A stretch of 32,528 nucleotides of DNA from positions 1-32,528 of the forward strand of contig CAYONQ010000023.1 in NCBI GenBank assembly GCA_964405375.1, read 5' to 3'. The DNA is from CAYONQ01 sp964405375. GTDB taxonomy: Bacteria; Planctomycetota; Phycisphaerae; Sedimentisphaerales; Anaerobacaceae. Numbering within the stretch: the first letter of the stretch is position 1; each line of letters opens with the position of its first letter. Below the pieces are notes generated by a model. The model ran no database searches. It saw nothing but the letters and a program-made list of their open reading frames with translations, and was not told where the DNA came from. The position numbers and the translations under genes were made by a program. Of the stretch, positions 21,612-29,479 are shown in pieces.

Positions 21612-22586
21612 TTACTTTATTGTTCCTATGATCTGTCTTTTGTATTCAGGGTCTTGGAGCTGATGGATTTTCCTGCCCTTTTTGCCGCTGTCAACATACT
21701 TAAACTCCAAAGGTGCACCTAATTCAACTTCTTTTCTCAGAAACCATTCGTAATCCACATCAAGCAGTCCAATATCTATCGCCTGATACCCTGTGTTACA
21801 CAAGTCATAAGCCAAAACAGTCGCCGTCGGCCCAATCGCAGTTAATACCAGCTTGTCCCGGCTAATATCATTAAAAGCAGACAAAATCTCACCGTATTTA
21901 TCAAATGCGCTGCGAGCGGGACAAAGAATACGTGATATTGATTTGGCACCATCTAATAAATCGTTAAACATGCCGAATCGCGTTCCTTCACCTTCGCATA
22001 TAACAACATCTCTATCCGCCCATACCTTCTTAATTTTCTCAAAGTAATCACCGCAATTCTTGTAAAGCTCATCCGTTTTATTTAAAAGCATGTAAACCCT
22101 GGTAAAAAACGCATTATAATAAACACGGTTCATATCGAGATAAGAATATACCCTCTCTCTCTTTTTCGACATCCACTTCCTCCAGAAATTAATCACAGGT
22201 GGTACGTAATTATCCAAAGAAGCAAAACAAGGCGGCAAGCCAATCAGCAAATTCGGGTTTTCCGATGCAATGACTTCTTTCAGCCGCCGAGCAAGTTCGC
22301 CGCAGCGGTTCTGATAATGAATGCGGCTGCCGAACATAAGGCCGAATTCTCCGTCGCCAAAACGAGACAGAGAACATTTATCCTGCAAAATCTTATCCAG
22401 TGTCTCGTCTGCACTTTTTATTCTTGGTATTTGAACACAGAGACCGCCGTTTATAATTTTATCATAAATTTCATAAGGCAAATTATCCAGCTTGTATTGA
22501 AGTTCCTCAAGCTGTTTATACTTTTTACCTGAACAGAATGTCCTCTTCTTGAAACGCTCTAATTCTTTTATAATTTTTTTTAGCAT
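21612..22586 (-). CDS. GT-D fold glycosyltransferase (SP_1767 / DUF1792 family)
   Basis: A 324-residue protein. After a charged N-terminal coiled region of about 60 residues it has the family block SLSRFGDGEFGLMFG (residues ~73-87), then IGLPPCFASLDNY, YYNAFFTRVYMLLNKTDELY, DVVICEGEGTRFGMFNDLLD and LVLTAIGPTATVLAYDLCNT followed by GYQAIDIGLLDVDYEWFLRK. These match the GT-D type glycosyltransferases first characterised in streptococcal adhesin glycosylation, in which an acidic E/D-x-E motif (EGEG) serves the metal/donor site. The sugar and acceptor here are unknown. The first ~34 codons are duplicated upstream of the FkbM gene at 23470-23586. Confidence 0.87.
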   Translation of the reverse strand: MLKKIIKELERFKKRTFCSGKKYKQLEELQYKLDNLPYEIYDKIINGGLCVQIPRIKSADETLDKILQDKCSLSRFGDGEFGLMFGSRIHYQNRCGELARRLKEVIASENPNLLIGLPPCFASLDNYVPPVINFWRKWMSKKRERVYSYLDMNRVYYNAFFTRVYMLLNKTDELYKNCGDYFEKIKKVWADRDVVICEGEGTRFGMFNDLLDGAKSISRILCPARSAFDKYGEILSAFNDISRDKLVLTAIGPTATVLAYDLCNTGYQAIDIGLLDVDYEWFLRKEVELGAPLEFKYVDSGKKGRKIHQLQDPEYKRQIIGTIK

Positions 22587-22587
22587 C
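22487..22587 (-). repeat. Direct repeat flanking the FkbM gene, copy 1 (5' end of GT-D gene)
   Basis: About 90 of 101 bases match 23487-23587, exactly 1000 bases away and in the same orientation. This copy is the start of the intact GT-D gene. Confidence 0.85.
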
Positions 22588-22618
22588 TTAATTCGACTTA
22601 AATAGCAGTGTATATAGC

Positions 22619-23467
22619 TTACCTTACCGCCATTCTTACAGCGTAGATGTATCCTGTATTAGTTTTTCGCGATGCAAACTTTTCCTGCACCGCGAAACCC
22701 TCCCGGGTGAGAATTTTCACAATTCTGTCCGGAGGATCGAAATGATACTCCATAATGACAACATCGATACGTCCCACCAGCCCCTGTTCGTCAAGGCGGT
22801 CGAATATCTCAAACTCCGCACCCTCACAATCGCATTTAATAATTATGTGTTTATTTTTATTCTTTTCTAAAATAGTACCTATTTCTTTTGCCGCATCCTT
22901 GATGATAACTGATTCTTTTGTTATATTTTTTTTACCCTTGCAAACATCGTAAGTGGTACTCATACCGCCGGTTCGCGTGCTCTGATACGACAGTTCCAAC
23001 GTCGCCTCTTTTCGGCCGAGTCCGACATTGAAGGCGTGGATCTTCTCGCTCAATTGTGGATTCAACTCCAAGTTTCTCTTGGCCAGCTCAAACGTCGGCC
23101 TGAACGGCTCAAAGGCATAGACACTTTTTATGTTCTCGTTGGCGGCAAAGCGAAGTGATACGGCCGCCCGATTCATGCCAATATCAATCAACACCGATTC
23201 TCTTCCAATATCCAGATTATACTCGCTCTTGACGAATACCTCCCTGACCTGATACAGGGGGCAATCCGCCGTGTCGGAGACGTCTATGCGAACGCCCTGC
23301 GGCGTGGTCATGACACCATCGTTCAGTGTAAATCCCTGACTCAGAAGCTGATATCGAAGCCGCGGATTGACTACGAGACAGTATCGAATTCTTGTGCGCC
23401 ACCGTCTTGCGGGCACGAAGCAGCACATGAACTTGACCAATGCTTCCACCACGGCGAAATCCTTCAT
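22619..23467 (-). CDS. FkbM family methyltransferase
   Basis: A 282-residue SAM-dependent methyltransferase of the FkbM class, which O-methylates sugars or other hydroxyls. Visible features are VLIDIGMNRAAVSLRFAANE with the motif I region (usual form DIGAN.G), VYAFEPFRPTFELAKRNL, NVGLGRKEATLEL, and HIIIKCDCEGAEFEIFDRL, the conserved 'K.D.EG.E' block. The glycine-rich loop reads DIGMNRAAV rather than DIGANIGYY, so cofactor binding may differ. I chose the ATG at 23467 over a GTG two codons earlier because the former starts two bases after the stop of the upstream 38-codon fragment. The gene lies between ~100-base direct repeats, which suggests arrival by recombination. Confidence 0.85.
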   Translation of the reverse strand: MKDFAVVEALVKFMCCFVPARRWRTRIRYCLVVNPRLRYQLLSQGFTLNDGVMTTPQGVRIDVSDTADCPLYQVREVFVKSEYNLDIGRESVLIDIGMNRAAVSLRFAANENIKSVYAFEPFRPTFELAKRNLELNPQLSEKIHAFNVGLGRKEATLELSYQSTRTGGMSTTYDVCKGKKNITKESVIIKDAAKEIGTILEKNKNKHIIIKCDCEGAEFEIFDRLDEQGLVGRIDVVIMEYHFDPPDRIVKILTREGFAVQEKFASRKTNTGYIYAVRMAVR

Positions 23468-23469
23468 TG

Positions 23470-23586
23470 TCACGAACTCCTTTTTCCCAGCTTGTATTGA
23501 ATTTCCTCAAGCTGTTTATGCTTTTTACCTGAACAGAATATCCTTCTCTTGAAACGCCTTAATTCTTTTCCAATCTTTTTTAGCAT
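23470..23586 (-). pseudogene. Truncated 5' duplicate of the GT-D glycosyltransferase gene
   Basis: A 38-codon frame, beginning MLKKIGKELRRFKRRIFCSG and ending QYKLGKRSS, matches the first ~34 residues of the GT-D protein at 21612-22586 (MLKKIIKELERFKKRTFCSG). It then diverges and stops two bases before the FkbM start. It has no catalytic part. It may still be translated and couple into FkbM, but it is best read as a duplication scar. Confidence 0.8.
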
Positions 23587-23587
23587 T
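23487..23587 (-). repeat. Direct repeat flanking the FkbM gene, copy 2
   Basis: Second copy of the repeat at 22487-22587, about 90 percent identical. Homology ends abruptly at both sides of the repeat. Confidence 0.85.
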
Positions 23588-23610
23588 ATACTTATCATTT
23601 TCTCTATACT

Positions 23611-24432
23611 TTATCGGTCTAGCGAATCATCGGTAAATATACCTTGAACCGTTTCCGACGACAAAACTTTATCGACAAGCCGATTACATTTTCTTATCGT
23701 TTTATCTCGCAGCGTAAATTCCTGTAGATTAACCACCTGTGTAGCGTGGGCGAGGTGTATTATATACCGCCCCATTACCGCCGGCGGCAGCTCGACGGTT
23801 TTATAGCCGCGGTCAACCAAATCGAAATACAGCTTTTTGCCGGAAGTAAGGCCTTTGTCTCTGTCGGCCAAAAACGACAGCTTCTCACGCCGTAAGATGT
23901 CCGTCCGGTACAAACAGCATATAGTGCGATTATAATAACGGTATTTGCCGACGGGGTCCGGCTGCCGAAGCACCTTACGCCCCAGCGTTCTAAAGTCGGT
24001 CGCCTTCTTGAGAATAATACGCCATTGCGGCGTCAATTCGATTTTGCCGGAACCGACGCAGGCAACCGTTTCATCACCGTCGAAGCAGCTAATCAATTCG
24101 GTGAGCCAGTTGTCCTTTTTGACAAAGACATCGGAGTGCATCGAGATGAAAAACTCGGTATTACAGCTCGCAAGGCCGATGTCCATAGCCGCAGCGTGCG
24201 CGTAGCCGCCGCTGCCAGGCGGGTCATTCTCGGTGCTGCGCTCGATTAAGTGAATCCAATCTAAACGTCTGATATATTCCAGAGATTCGTCCCGTGAATC
24301 GTTATCAACAACAATAACTTCGTAGGGATAATTGGTAAATTTGCGAATGCTGCGCAGACACAGCCGGGTGATGTCTAATGTTTTATAATTGGCTATACAA
24401 ACGGTAACTTTTCCTTTTAGCAGGTCCGGCAT
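23611..24432 (-). CDS. Glycosyltransferase family 2
   Basis: A 273-residue GT-A enzyme. It begins VTVCIANYKTLDITRLCLRS, with YEVIVVDNDSRDESLEYI for nucleotide binding and EFFISMHSDVFVKKDNWL, where HSD replaces the usual DxD metal motif. A conserved block follows at ICCLYRTDILRREKLSF. The first 220 residues fit the family; the C-terminus is basic and lacks membrane segments. The ATG at 24432 follows GGGGAGG with a rather long spacing. It lies 24 bases downstream of rmlB, so rhamnose transfer is a reasonable guess only. Confidence 0.83.
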   Translation of the reverse strand: MPDLLKGKVTVCIANYKTLDITRLCLRSIRKFTNYPYEVIVVDNDSRDESLEYIRRLDWIHLIERSTENDPPGSGGYAHAAAMDIGLASCNTEFFISMHSDVFVKKDNWLTELISCFDGDETVACVGSGKIELTPQWRIILKKATDFRTLGRKVLRQPDPVGKYRYYNRTICCLYRTDILRREKLSFLADRDKGLTSGKKLYFDLVDRGYKTVELPPAVMGRYIIHLAHATQVVNLQEFTLRDKTIRKCNRLVDKVLSSETVQGIFTDDSLDR

Positions 24433-24456
24433 TGAAGCGGCGTCCTCCCCACTTTA

Positions 24457-25470
24457 TCAGCGATTTCCATACATAGACTCGTAGTATTTTTGGTATTCGC
24501 CGGAGACAACATTGGAAAGCCATCCCTTATTCTGCAGATACCAGCCGATGGTCTTCTCTATCCCCCCTTCAAAGCTGACCGACGGCTGCCAGTTAAGCTG
24601 CTGGGCTATCTTGGTTGCGTCAATAGCGTATCTTCGGTCGTGGCCAGGCCTGTCGGTTACGTGCTTAATCAGTGAATGCGGCTTGCCGAGCCGGTCTAAT
24701 ATCAGTTTGACAACATCGAGATTTGCCTTTTCGTTGCAACCGCCGATGTTGTAAATCTCACCAGGTTCCGCCTCGGTCAAAATCTTCCAGACGGCGGTGC
24801 AGTGGTCATAAACGTACAGCCAATCCCGCACATACAGGCCGTCGCCGTAAACAGGTAACTCTTTATCGTTCAGGGCGTTGTTAATCATAAGGGGGATTAG
24901 CTTTTCCGGGAACTGATACGGCCCGTAATTATTTGAACATCTGCTGATATTACATCTTACGCCCCACGTATGGCCGAACGCCCTGACAAGATGGTCCGCA
25001 GCCGCCTTACTGGCCGAATAGGGCGAATTCGGGCTCGGCGGCGTCTGCTCGGTGAATTTGCCCTGCGACCCGAGCGAGCCATAGACCTCATCGGTCGAGA
25101 TTTGAACGAACCGTTCTAACTTTTTGTCGCGAGCCGCCTCGAGCAGCGTCAACGTGCCGGTAACGTTGGCCTGAATAAAGACCTTCGGGCCGGTAATCGA
25201 ACGGTCAACGTGACTCTCGGCGGCAAAATTAATAATTGAGTCTATCTTGTGCTGGTCGATGACTTTTTCTACTAACGGCCCGTCGCAAATGTCACCCTTG
25301 ATAAATTTATGGTTGGGATGGTCCTCAAAGCCGGCCAGATTCTCAAGGTTGCCGGCATAAGTGAGCTTATCGAGATTGACGACAAGGCAATCGGGCTGCT
25401 CGGCGAGCACCATTCGCACGAAATTGCTCCCTATAAACCCCGCTCCGCCTGTAACCAAAATTCTTCTCAT
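24457..25470 (-). CDS. rmlB: dTDP-glucose 4,6-dehydratase
   Basis: A 337-residue NAD-dependent extended short-chain dehydrogenase, second step of dTDP-L-rhamnose synthesis. It shows GGAGFIGSNFVR (NAD site), NLDKLTYAGNLENL (the family's dTDP-glucose region), INFAAESHVDRSI, the catalytic segment ISTDEVYGSLG, YSASKAAADHLVRAF (YxxxK) and SNNYGPYQFPEKLIPLMI. Length is typical. The gene follows rmlD by 108 bases, and that gap contains an inverted-repeat element. Confidence 0.96.
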   Translation of the reverse strand: MRRILVTGGAGFIGSNFVRMVLAEQPDCLVVNLDKLTYAGNLENLAGFEDHPNHKFIKGDICDGPLVEKVIDQHKIDSIINFAAESHVDRSITGPKVFIQANVTGTLTLLEAARDKKLERFVQISTDEVYGSLGSQGKFTEQTPPSPNSPYSASKAAADHLVRAFGHTWGVRCNISRCSNNYGPYQFPEKLIPLMINNALNDKELPVYGDGLYVRDWLYVYDHCTAVWKILTEAEPGEIYNIGGCNEKANLDVVKLILDRLGKPHSLIKHVTDRPGHDRRYAIDATKIAQQLNWQPSVSFEGGIEKTIGWYLQNKGWLSNVVSGEYQKYYESMYGNR

Positions 25471-25489
25471 AATCGCTCGGACTTTTCAT

Positions 25490-25573
25490 TTGTCATTCTG
25501 AGCGAAGCGTTAGCGTAGCGAAGAATCTCTCTTTTCGCAGGTCAGATTCTTCGGCTTTGCCTCAGAATGACAA
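25490..25573. repeat. Inverted-repeat element with TCATTCTGAG ends
   Basis: Perfect 13-base terminal inverted repeats TTGTCATTCTGAG (25490-25502) and CTCAGAATGACAA (25561-25573) enclose inner inverted repeats CGAAGAATCT (25519-25528) and AGATTCTTCG (25544-25553). It fills the rmlD-rmlB gap and would form a long two-part hairpin in the transcript. Elements with this TCATTCTGAGCGAAG start are, from memory, widespread in unrelated bacteria. Confidence 0.8.
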
Positions 25574-25578
25574 TCGGG

Positions 25579-26430
25579 TCATTTTACTTTTAATTGTTCC
25601 AAAAAACGTCCTAACGGCTCCTGCCAGGGTTTAATCGGCTCATCGAGCAGCGCCTTAATCTTGCTGCAGTCAAAGCAGCTATTCAGCGGTCTTTCAGCCG
25701 GCGTTTTATAATCACTGCTCTTGCACGGCTGCAAGTCAACATCCATATTAAGCTCGTCAAAAATGAACTTTGCCGTTTCAAATCGGCTGACATAACCGGC
25801 ACTTGCAAAATGAAACACGCCTTCCGGTTTTTTCTGCAAAAGTTTGCAAATGACCTTAGCCGCCTCGCCGGTGGCCGTCGGCGAGCCAATCTGGTCATCG
25901 ACAACGCTCAGTTTTTTTCCTTGTTTTGCTAATGAAATCAGCTTGGTAATAAAGTTATTACCGCCCAGGCCATACGTCCATTCGACACGCATTATACAAT
26001 ACCGGCAGCCGCTTTCAACTAAAAGCCGCTCGCCGGCCAGCTTACTTGCGCCATACGCATTTATCGGATTCGGCGTATCGGTCTCGACATAAGGCCGGTC
26101 GGATTTGCCGTCAAAGACAAAATCGGTGCTGATGTGCAGCACCCATTTGCCGCCGTCCCGTGCAATATCGCCGAGCCGACCCACAGCGTCAGCATTAACG
26201 GCAAACGCCGAATCCCGCTCCGACTCGGCGCCATCGACATTAGTATAGGCGGCGCAGTTGACCACGGAATCGACGGATGAGATGACTTCTTTTAACTGCT
26301 GCGAATTTGTTATATCGAATTCGGGAAGGTCAAATACCTGCGTCTTATAGCCATACAGTTCGCAGGCCAGAACCAAATCGGAACCGAGCATCCCCCTGCC
26401 GCCCAGGATAGCGATTTTTTCCTTAGCCAT
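25579..26430 (-). CDS. rmlD: dTDP-4-dehydrorhamnose reductase
   Basis: A 283-residue NADPH-dependent reductase, last step of dTDP-L-rhamnose synthesis. It shows KIAILGGRGMLGSDLVLACE (cofactor site), VNCAAYTNVDGAESE, the STDFVFDG motif, YGASKLAGERLL (YxxxK) and RVEWTYGLGGNNFITKLI. The start is set at the ATG at 26430, which overlaps the rmlC stop by eight bases. An upstream ATG at 26487 would add 19 unrelated residues inside rmlC. Overlap suggests translational coupling. Confidence 0.95.
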   Translation of the reverse strand: MAKEKIAILGGRGMLGSDLVLACELYGYKTQVFDLPEFDITNSQQLKEVISSVDSVVNCAAYTNVDGAESERDSAFAVNADAVGRLGDIARDGGKWVLHISTDFVFDGKSDRPYVETDTPNPINAYGASKLAGERLLVESGCRYCIMRVEWTYGLGGNNFITKLISLAKQGKKLSVVDDQIGSPTATGEAAKVICKLLQKKPEGVFHFASAGYVSRFETAKFIFDELNMDVDLQPCKSSDYKTPAERPLNSCFDCSKIKALLDEPIKPWQEPLGRFLEQLKVK

Positions 26431-26950
26431 CCTTGCGAGTCCAGTCGTATGGGATATCATCATCGTGCGGGTCGGTGCGGTATTCATCCGGCTGCTCGTA
26501 GTTGTACATCTCTGAAACTACATTTACGATGTAGGCCTCCGTCTGGCCGACGCACATCCAGCCGTGCAGAACGCCGGGGGGTATTCGAACCAGCCCCGGA
26601 CAATGCTCACCGAGGTACAACTCGTTCACAACACCGTACGTTGGCGAATCCTTGCGCCGGTCGTAAAGGGCGACTTTCACCATTCCCCTGACGACGTAAA
26701 AATGGTCTGTTTGCTTTCCGTGGTAGTGCCACGCCTTAACCACGCCTGGATAGGTCGTTGTGAAATAGACCTGGCCAAACTTCTCAAACCATGGGTCGTC
26801 GGCCCTCATTATCTCGCCGAGCCGGCCCCGTTCGTCAGGCAGCACCTTCGCCCGCCGGGCCTCAACCCCGTTAATCAAAGACGTCGAGCCACGAACAATC
26901 AATCCCTCATCCGAGAAAACTGTCTTTAAGGCGGCTGTTTTTTTTGTCAT
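26423..26950 (-). CDS. rmlC: dTDP-4-dehydrorhamnose 3,5-epimerase family protein
   Basis: A 175-residue cupin, third step of dTDP-L-rhamnose synthesis by position between rmlA and rmlD. The cupin core shows DERGRLGEIMR, GVVKAWHYHGKQTDHFYVVR (H75, H77, H83), RIPPGVLHGWMCV and the C-terminal YNYEQPDEYRTDPHDDDIPY. The usual 'RGLHYQ' block is replaced by 'KAWHYH', so this is a divergent subgroup, and its exact epimerisation could differ from classical RmlC. The ATG at 26950 overlaps the rmlA stop in an ATGA arrangement. Confidence 0.85.
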   Translation of the reverse strand: MTKKTAALKTVFSDEGLIVRGSTSLINGVEARRAKVLPDERGRLGEIMRADDPWFEKFGQVYFTTTYPGVVKAWHYHGKQTDHFYVVRGMVKVALYDRRKDSPTYGVVNELYLGEHCPGLVRIPPGVLHGWMCVGQTEAYIVNVVSEMYNYEQPDEYRTDPHDDDIPYDWTRKDG

Positions 26951-27672
26951 TGCGGCGGCTCCTTTATAACCAGCTCATTAGCTTTGTTAAGTGATTCGAA
27001 TGTCCCGGCATCAGTCCACCAGCCATCGAGTATATCATAAGCCAGCTGCCCCTTTGCAATGTAGGCATTGTTGACATCGGTAATTTCAAGCTCGCCCCGG
27101 CCCGAGGGCTTGAGGGTGCGTATAACATCGAAGACCGAGGCATCGTAAAAATATACGCCGGTTACGGCGTAGTCTGAGGCGGGTTTTTCCGGCTTTTCAT
27201 CGATGCCGACAACCCTGTCGCCGGATACCCGGGCGACACCAAAACGCTGCGGGTCAGGCACCTGTTTTAGAAGTAATCTTGCGCCTGTTTTCTGCGATAT
27301 GAATCTGTCGGCGTATTCCTTAAGGTCACGCTCAAAGATGTTGTCGCCGAGAATGATGACGAGAGGGTTTCCGTGCGAAAAATCTTCAGCCAGCGCCAAT
27401 GCCTGGGCGATTCCACCGGCCTTGTCCTGGACCTTGTACGTAAACTGACAGCCAAATTCTCTTCCGGAACCGAGCAGACTGACCACGTCGCCCATATGCT
27501 CAACGCCCGTTACAATCAATATCTGCTTGACGCCGATTGAGGTCAGTTTCTCAATCGGGTAATAAATCATGGGCTTTCGCCCGATGCCAAGCAGATGCTT
27601 GTTCGTAACCTTCGTCAGGGGCATCAGGCGTGAGCCCGTTCCTCCCGCAAGCACGACACCTTTAAGAATCAC
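26947..27672 (-). CDS. rmlA: Glucose-1-phosphate thymidylyltransferase, short form
   Basis: A 241-residue nucleotidyltransferase, first step of dTDP-L-rhamnose synthesis. It shows LAGGTGSRLMPLTKVTNKHL (the family signature), LLGSGREFGCQFTYKVQDKA, LGDNIFERDL with the metal aspartate, EKPEKPASDYAVTGVYFYD and WTDAGTFESL. It lacks about 50 C-terminal residues present in the long enterobacterial enzyme, as in other short-form enzymes. Translation starts at a GTG (27672) preceded by AAAGGG. It lies 45 bases downstream of pheS, with no promoter evident in between. Confidence 0.94.
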   Translation of the reverse strand: MILKGVVLAGGTGSRLMPLTKVTNKHLLGIGRKPMIYYPIEKLTSIGVKQILIVTGVEHMGDVVSLLGSGREFGCQFTYKVQDKAGGIAQALALAEDFSHGNPLVIILGDNIFERDLKEYADRFISQKTGARLLLKQVPDPQRFGVARVSGDRVVGIDEKPEKPASDYAVTGVYFYDASVFDVIRTLKPSGRGELEITDVNNAYIAKGQLAYDILDGWWTDAGTFESLNKANELVIKEPPQ

Positions 27673-27717
27673 TATTGACCCTTTCCAAAATGAAACCTTG
27701 GTAACACTGATTCATCG

Positions 27718-28710
27718 CTACAGTCGAAACTGCTTTAGAAAACGCAAGTCATTTTCGAAAAACAGACGAATATCGGTAATGCCGTATTTCCTCATCGCCA
27801 GCCGTTCTATGCCGAAACCGAATGCCCAGCCGGTGTATTTTTCGCTGTCTATCCCGACCGCATCGAGGACGTTCGGGTCAACCATACCACATCCACCCAT
27901 CTCTATCCAGTCTTCTTTGCCTTTCTTGTCGGCCAGGAGCAGGTCAACCTCTGCGCTTGGCTCGGTAAAGGGAAAGAAGCTCGGCCGAAACCGCCATTTC
28001 GTATCCGCACCGAGAAAGGCGTGAATGAACTGGTCGATGGCGGTCTTCATATCCACCATACTGATACCCTCGTCAATCACCAGGGCCTCGAGCTGATGAA
28101 ACATAAACATATGCGTTGCGTCAACGGTGTCCGGCCGATAAACCCTGCCCGGCGCAACAACCCGAATGGGCGGCTTGGTGTGTTCCATAACACGAATTTG
28201 AATTGTCGATGTCTGGCTTCGCAGAAGAATACTATCGTCGATGTAGAAATTATCCAGCGGGTCCCTTGCCGGGTGTTCCGGCGGTATGTTCAGTGCGACG
28301 AAGTTGTGCCATTCGTCCTCGACTTCAGGGCCATAGGCAACTGCAAAACCCATTCGGCCGAATATCTCCAGCAATTCATTTATAGTCTGCGTAATAATAT
28401 GGACTCTGCCCACATCAACAGGTATGCCCGGCAGAGTAACGTCTATCACCTCGGCTGGCTGCTTCGAGAGCGAAAGTGAGGCCTTTAGCTGTTCAAATGC
28501 CCCTGTAACCTCTTTTTTGATCTTGTTTGCGAGTTCGCCTGCGGCCGGTCTTTGCTGGGGGCCAAACCGGCCTACATGGCTAAGCATCTGGGTAATCTGC
28601 CCTTTTCGAGCCAGGTATTTTATGCGAAAATCCTCCAACTCCGCCGTATTTTTGACCTTTTTCAGGGCTGCAAGGGCCTCTTTGCCTGTCTTTTCGAATT
28701 GCTCAAGCAT
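27718..28710 (-). CDS. pheS: Phenylalanyl-tRNA synthetase alpha subunit
   Basis: A 330-residue class II aminoacyl-tRNA synthetase subunit, which pairs with PheT to charge tRNA-Phe. The N-terminal coiled-coil is at residues ~1-90 (KVKNTAELEDFRIKYLARKG). It is followed by the catalytic core with HTKPPIRVVAPGRVYRPDTV (motif 2 region), THMFMFHQLEALVID and GWAFGFGIERLAMRKYGI (motif 3). I placed the start at the ATG at 28710, since the upstream ATG would add 14 residues encoded partly by simple-repeat DNA. No pheT follows: the next gene is rmlA, so the beta subunit must be elsewhere. Confidence 0.95.
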   Translation of the reverse strand: MLEQFEKTGKEALAALKKVKNTAELEDFRIKYLARKGQITQMLSHVGRFGPQQRPAAGELANKIKKEVTGAFEQLKASLSLSKQPAEVIDVTLPGIPVDVGRVHIITQTINELLEIFGRMGFAVAYGPEVEDEWHNFVALNIPPEHPARDPLDNFYIDDSILLRSQTSTIQIRVMEHTKPPIRVVAPGRVYRPDTVDATHMFMFHQLEALVIDEGISMVDMKTAIDQFIHAFLGADTKWRFRPSFFPFTEPSAEVDLLLADKKGKEDWIEMGGCGMVDPNVLDAVGIDSEKYTGWAFGFGIERLAMRKYGITDIRLFFENDLRFLKQFRL

Positions 28711-28715
28711 CTTCT

Positions 28716-28735
28716 CGTATATCGTATGTCGTAGT
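28716..28735. repeat. Degenerate short-unit repeat just upstream of pheS
   Basis: On the minus strand the segment reads CTACGACATACGATATACGA, made of ACGA/TACGA units. Its position immediately before the pheS ATG matches the boundary-associated repeats at 6198-6243 and 9712-9753. Confidence 0.4.
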
Positions 28736-28803
28736 TTTTGGTTCCACCGCAAGCGCCATTAGGCGTCCTGTGGGGTGTCCTCGCGGAGTCCTTCGGACTG
28801 CGG

Positions 28804-28821
28804 AGATTCACGATTCACGAG
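28804..28821. repeat. CGTGAAT tandem unit at the rplT 3' end
   Basis: On the minus strand CGTGAATCGTGAATC, a direct duplication, encodes the final residues and stop of rplT. The same unit ends lpxD. Confidence 0.5.
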
Positions 28822-29173
28822 CACCGGCGGTATTGGCGGCTTCTACAATAGCATCGAAGCCGGCAGGGTCGGCAACGGCAATCTCGCTCAGCATCTTTCG
28901 GTTCAGCCCGATATTGGCCTTCTTACAGCCGTCGATGAATCGGCTGTATCTTATGCCTCGCTGCCGGCAGGCGGCACTTAAACGCACAATCCACAGCCCT
29001 CGGAAATCCCGTTTCCGTCGTTTGCGGTCGATTCGAGCATTGACGGCTGCACGCACGACGGCCTGTTTGGCTAAACGATACTGTCGAGATGTGGCCCCGT
29101 GATAACCCTTTACTGCTTTAAGGGTTCTTTTTTTCACCCGGTGTCTGGCGGCGCCTTTTCTAACTCGCGGCAT
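28808..29173 (-). CDS. rplT: Large ribosomal subunit protein bL20
   Basis: A 121-residue basic protein of the 50S subunit, needed for assembly and an autoregulator of its own operon in several bacteria. The whole sequence fits the family, starting MPRVRKGAARHRVKKRTLKA and including GYHGATSRQYRLAKQAVVRA and RDFRGLWIVRLSAACRQRGI. The ATG at 29173 follows AAAGGA. The last residues ARES come from a CGTGAATCG direct repeat and seem to be a replacement tail. Confidence 0.98.
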   Translation of the reverse strand: MPRVRKGAARHRVKKRTLKAVKGYHGATSRQYRLAKQAVVRAAVNARIDRKRRKRDFRGLWIVRLSAACRQRGIRYSRFIDGCKKANIGLNRKMLSEIAVADPAGFDAIVEAANTAGARES

Positions 29174-29280
29174 ATCAGCTTTCCTTTAAAAATTCTTCAA
29201 TCCTTTAACTTGCTGGCGGCAGCTGATTGATGGCCGAGAAGCAAGCTCAACCGATTGATTATTTTCTATTGACTACTTAA

Positions 29281-29448
29281 CTCAAACTGACCGGTTCGCA
29301 GCAGGTGTTAAATGTAAGTCGATTTCCGACAATATATTATGTTTCTTATAAAATAATAAAACAGCCATCCGCCGTTAGGCGGGTTCCGCAATTTTGCATT
29401 TTGCACTTTGATTTTTACATTTTCAAACTGGCCATCGGTCAGTTTGAG
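29281..29448. mobile_element. MITE-like element in the rplT-rpmI gap
   Basis: A 168-base segment bounded by perfect 13-base inverted repeats, CTCAAACTGACCG (29281-29293) and CGGTCAGTTTGAG (29436-29448). The left part contains TGTTAAATGTAAGTC (29306-29320), repeated exactly at 32514-32528 after another copy of the same end sequence. Inside are a CCGCC/GGCGG hairpin (29369-29382) and an A+T-rich stretch of TTTTGCATTTTGCA type. It has no open frame and fills most of the 306-base gap between rplT and rpmI, genes that are usually nearly adjacent. Confidence 0.6.
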
Positions 29449-29479
29449 TACTTAATATCTTTTCCAATCACCACTACAT

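Noticed and set aside
26431..26487. Upstream start for rmlD
   Set aside because: The added 19 residues lie in rmlC and precede the conserved cofactor-binding start.
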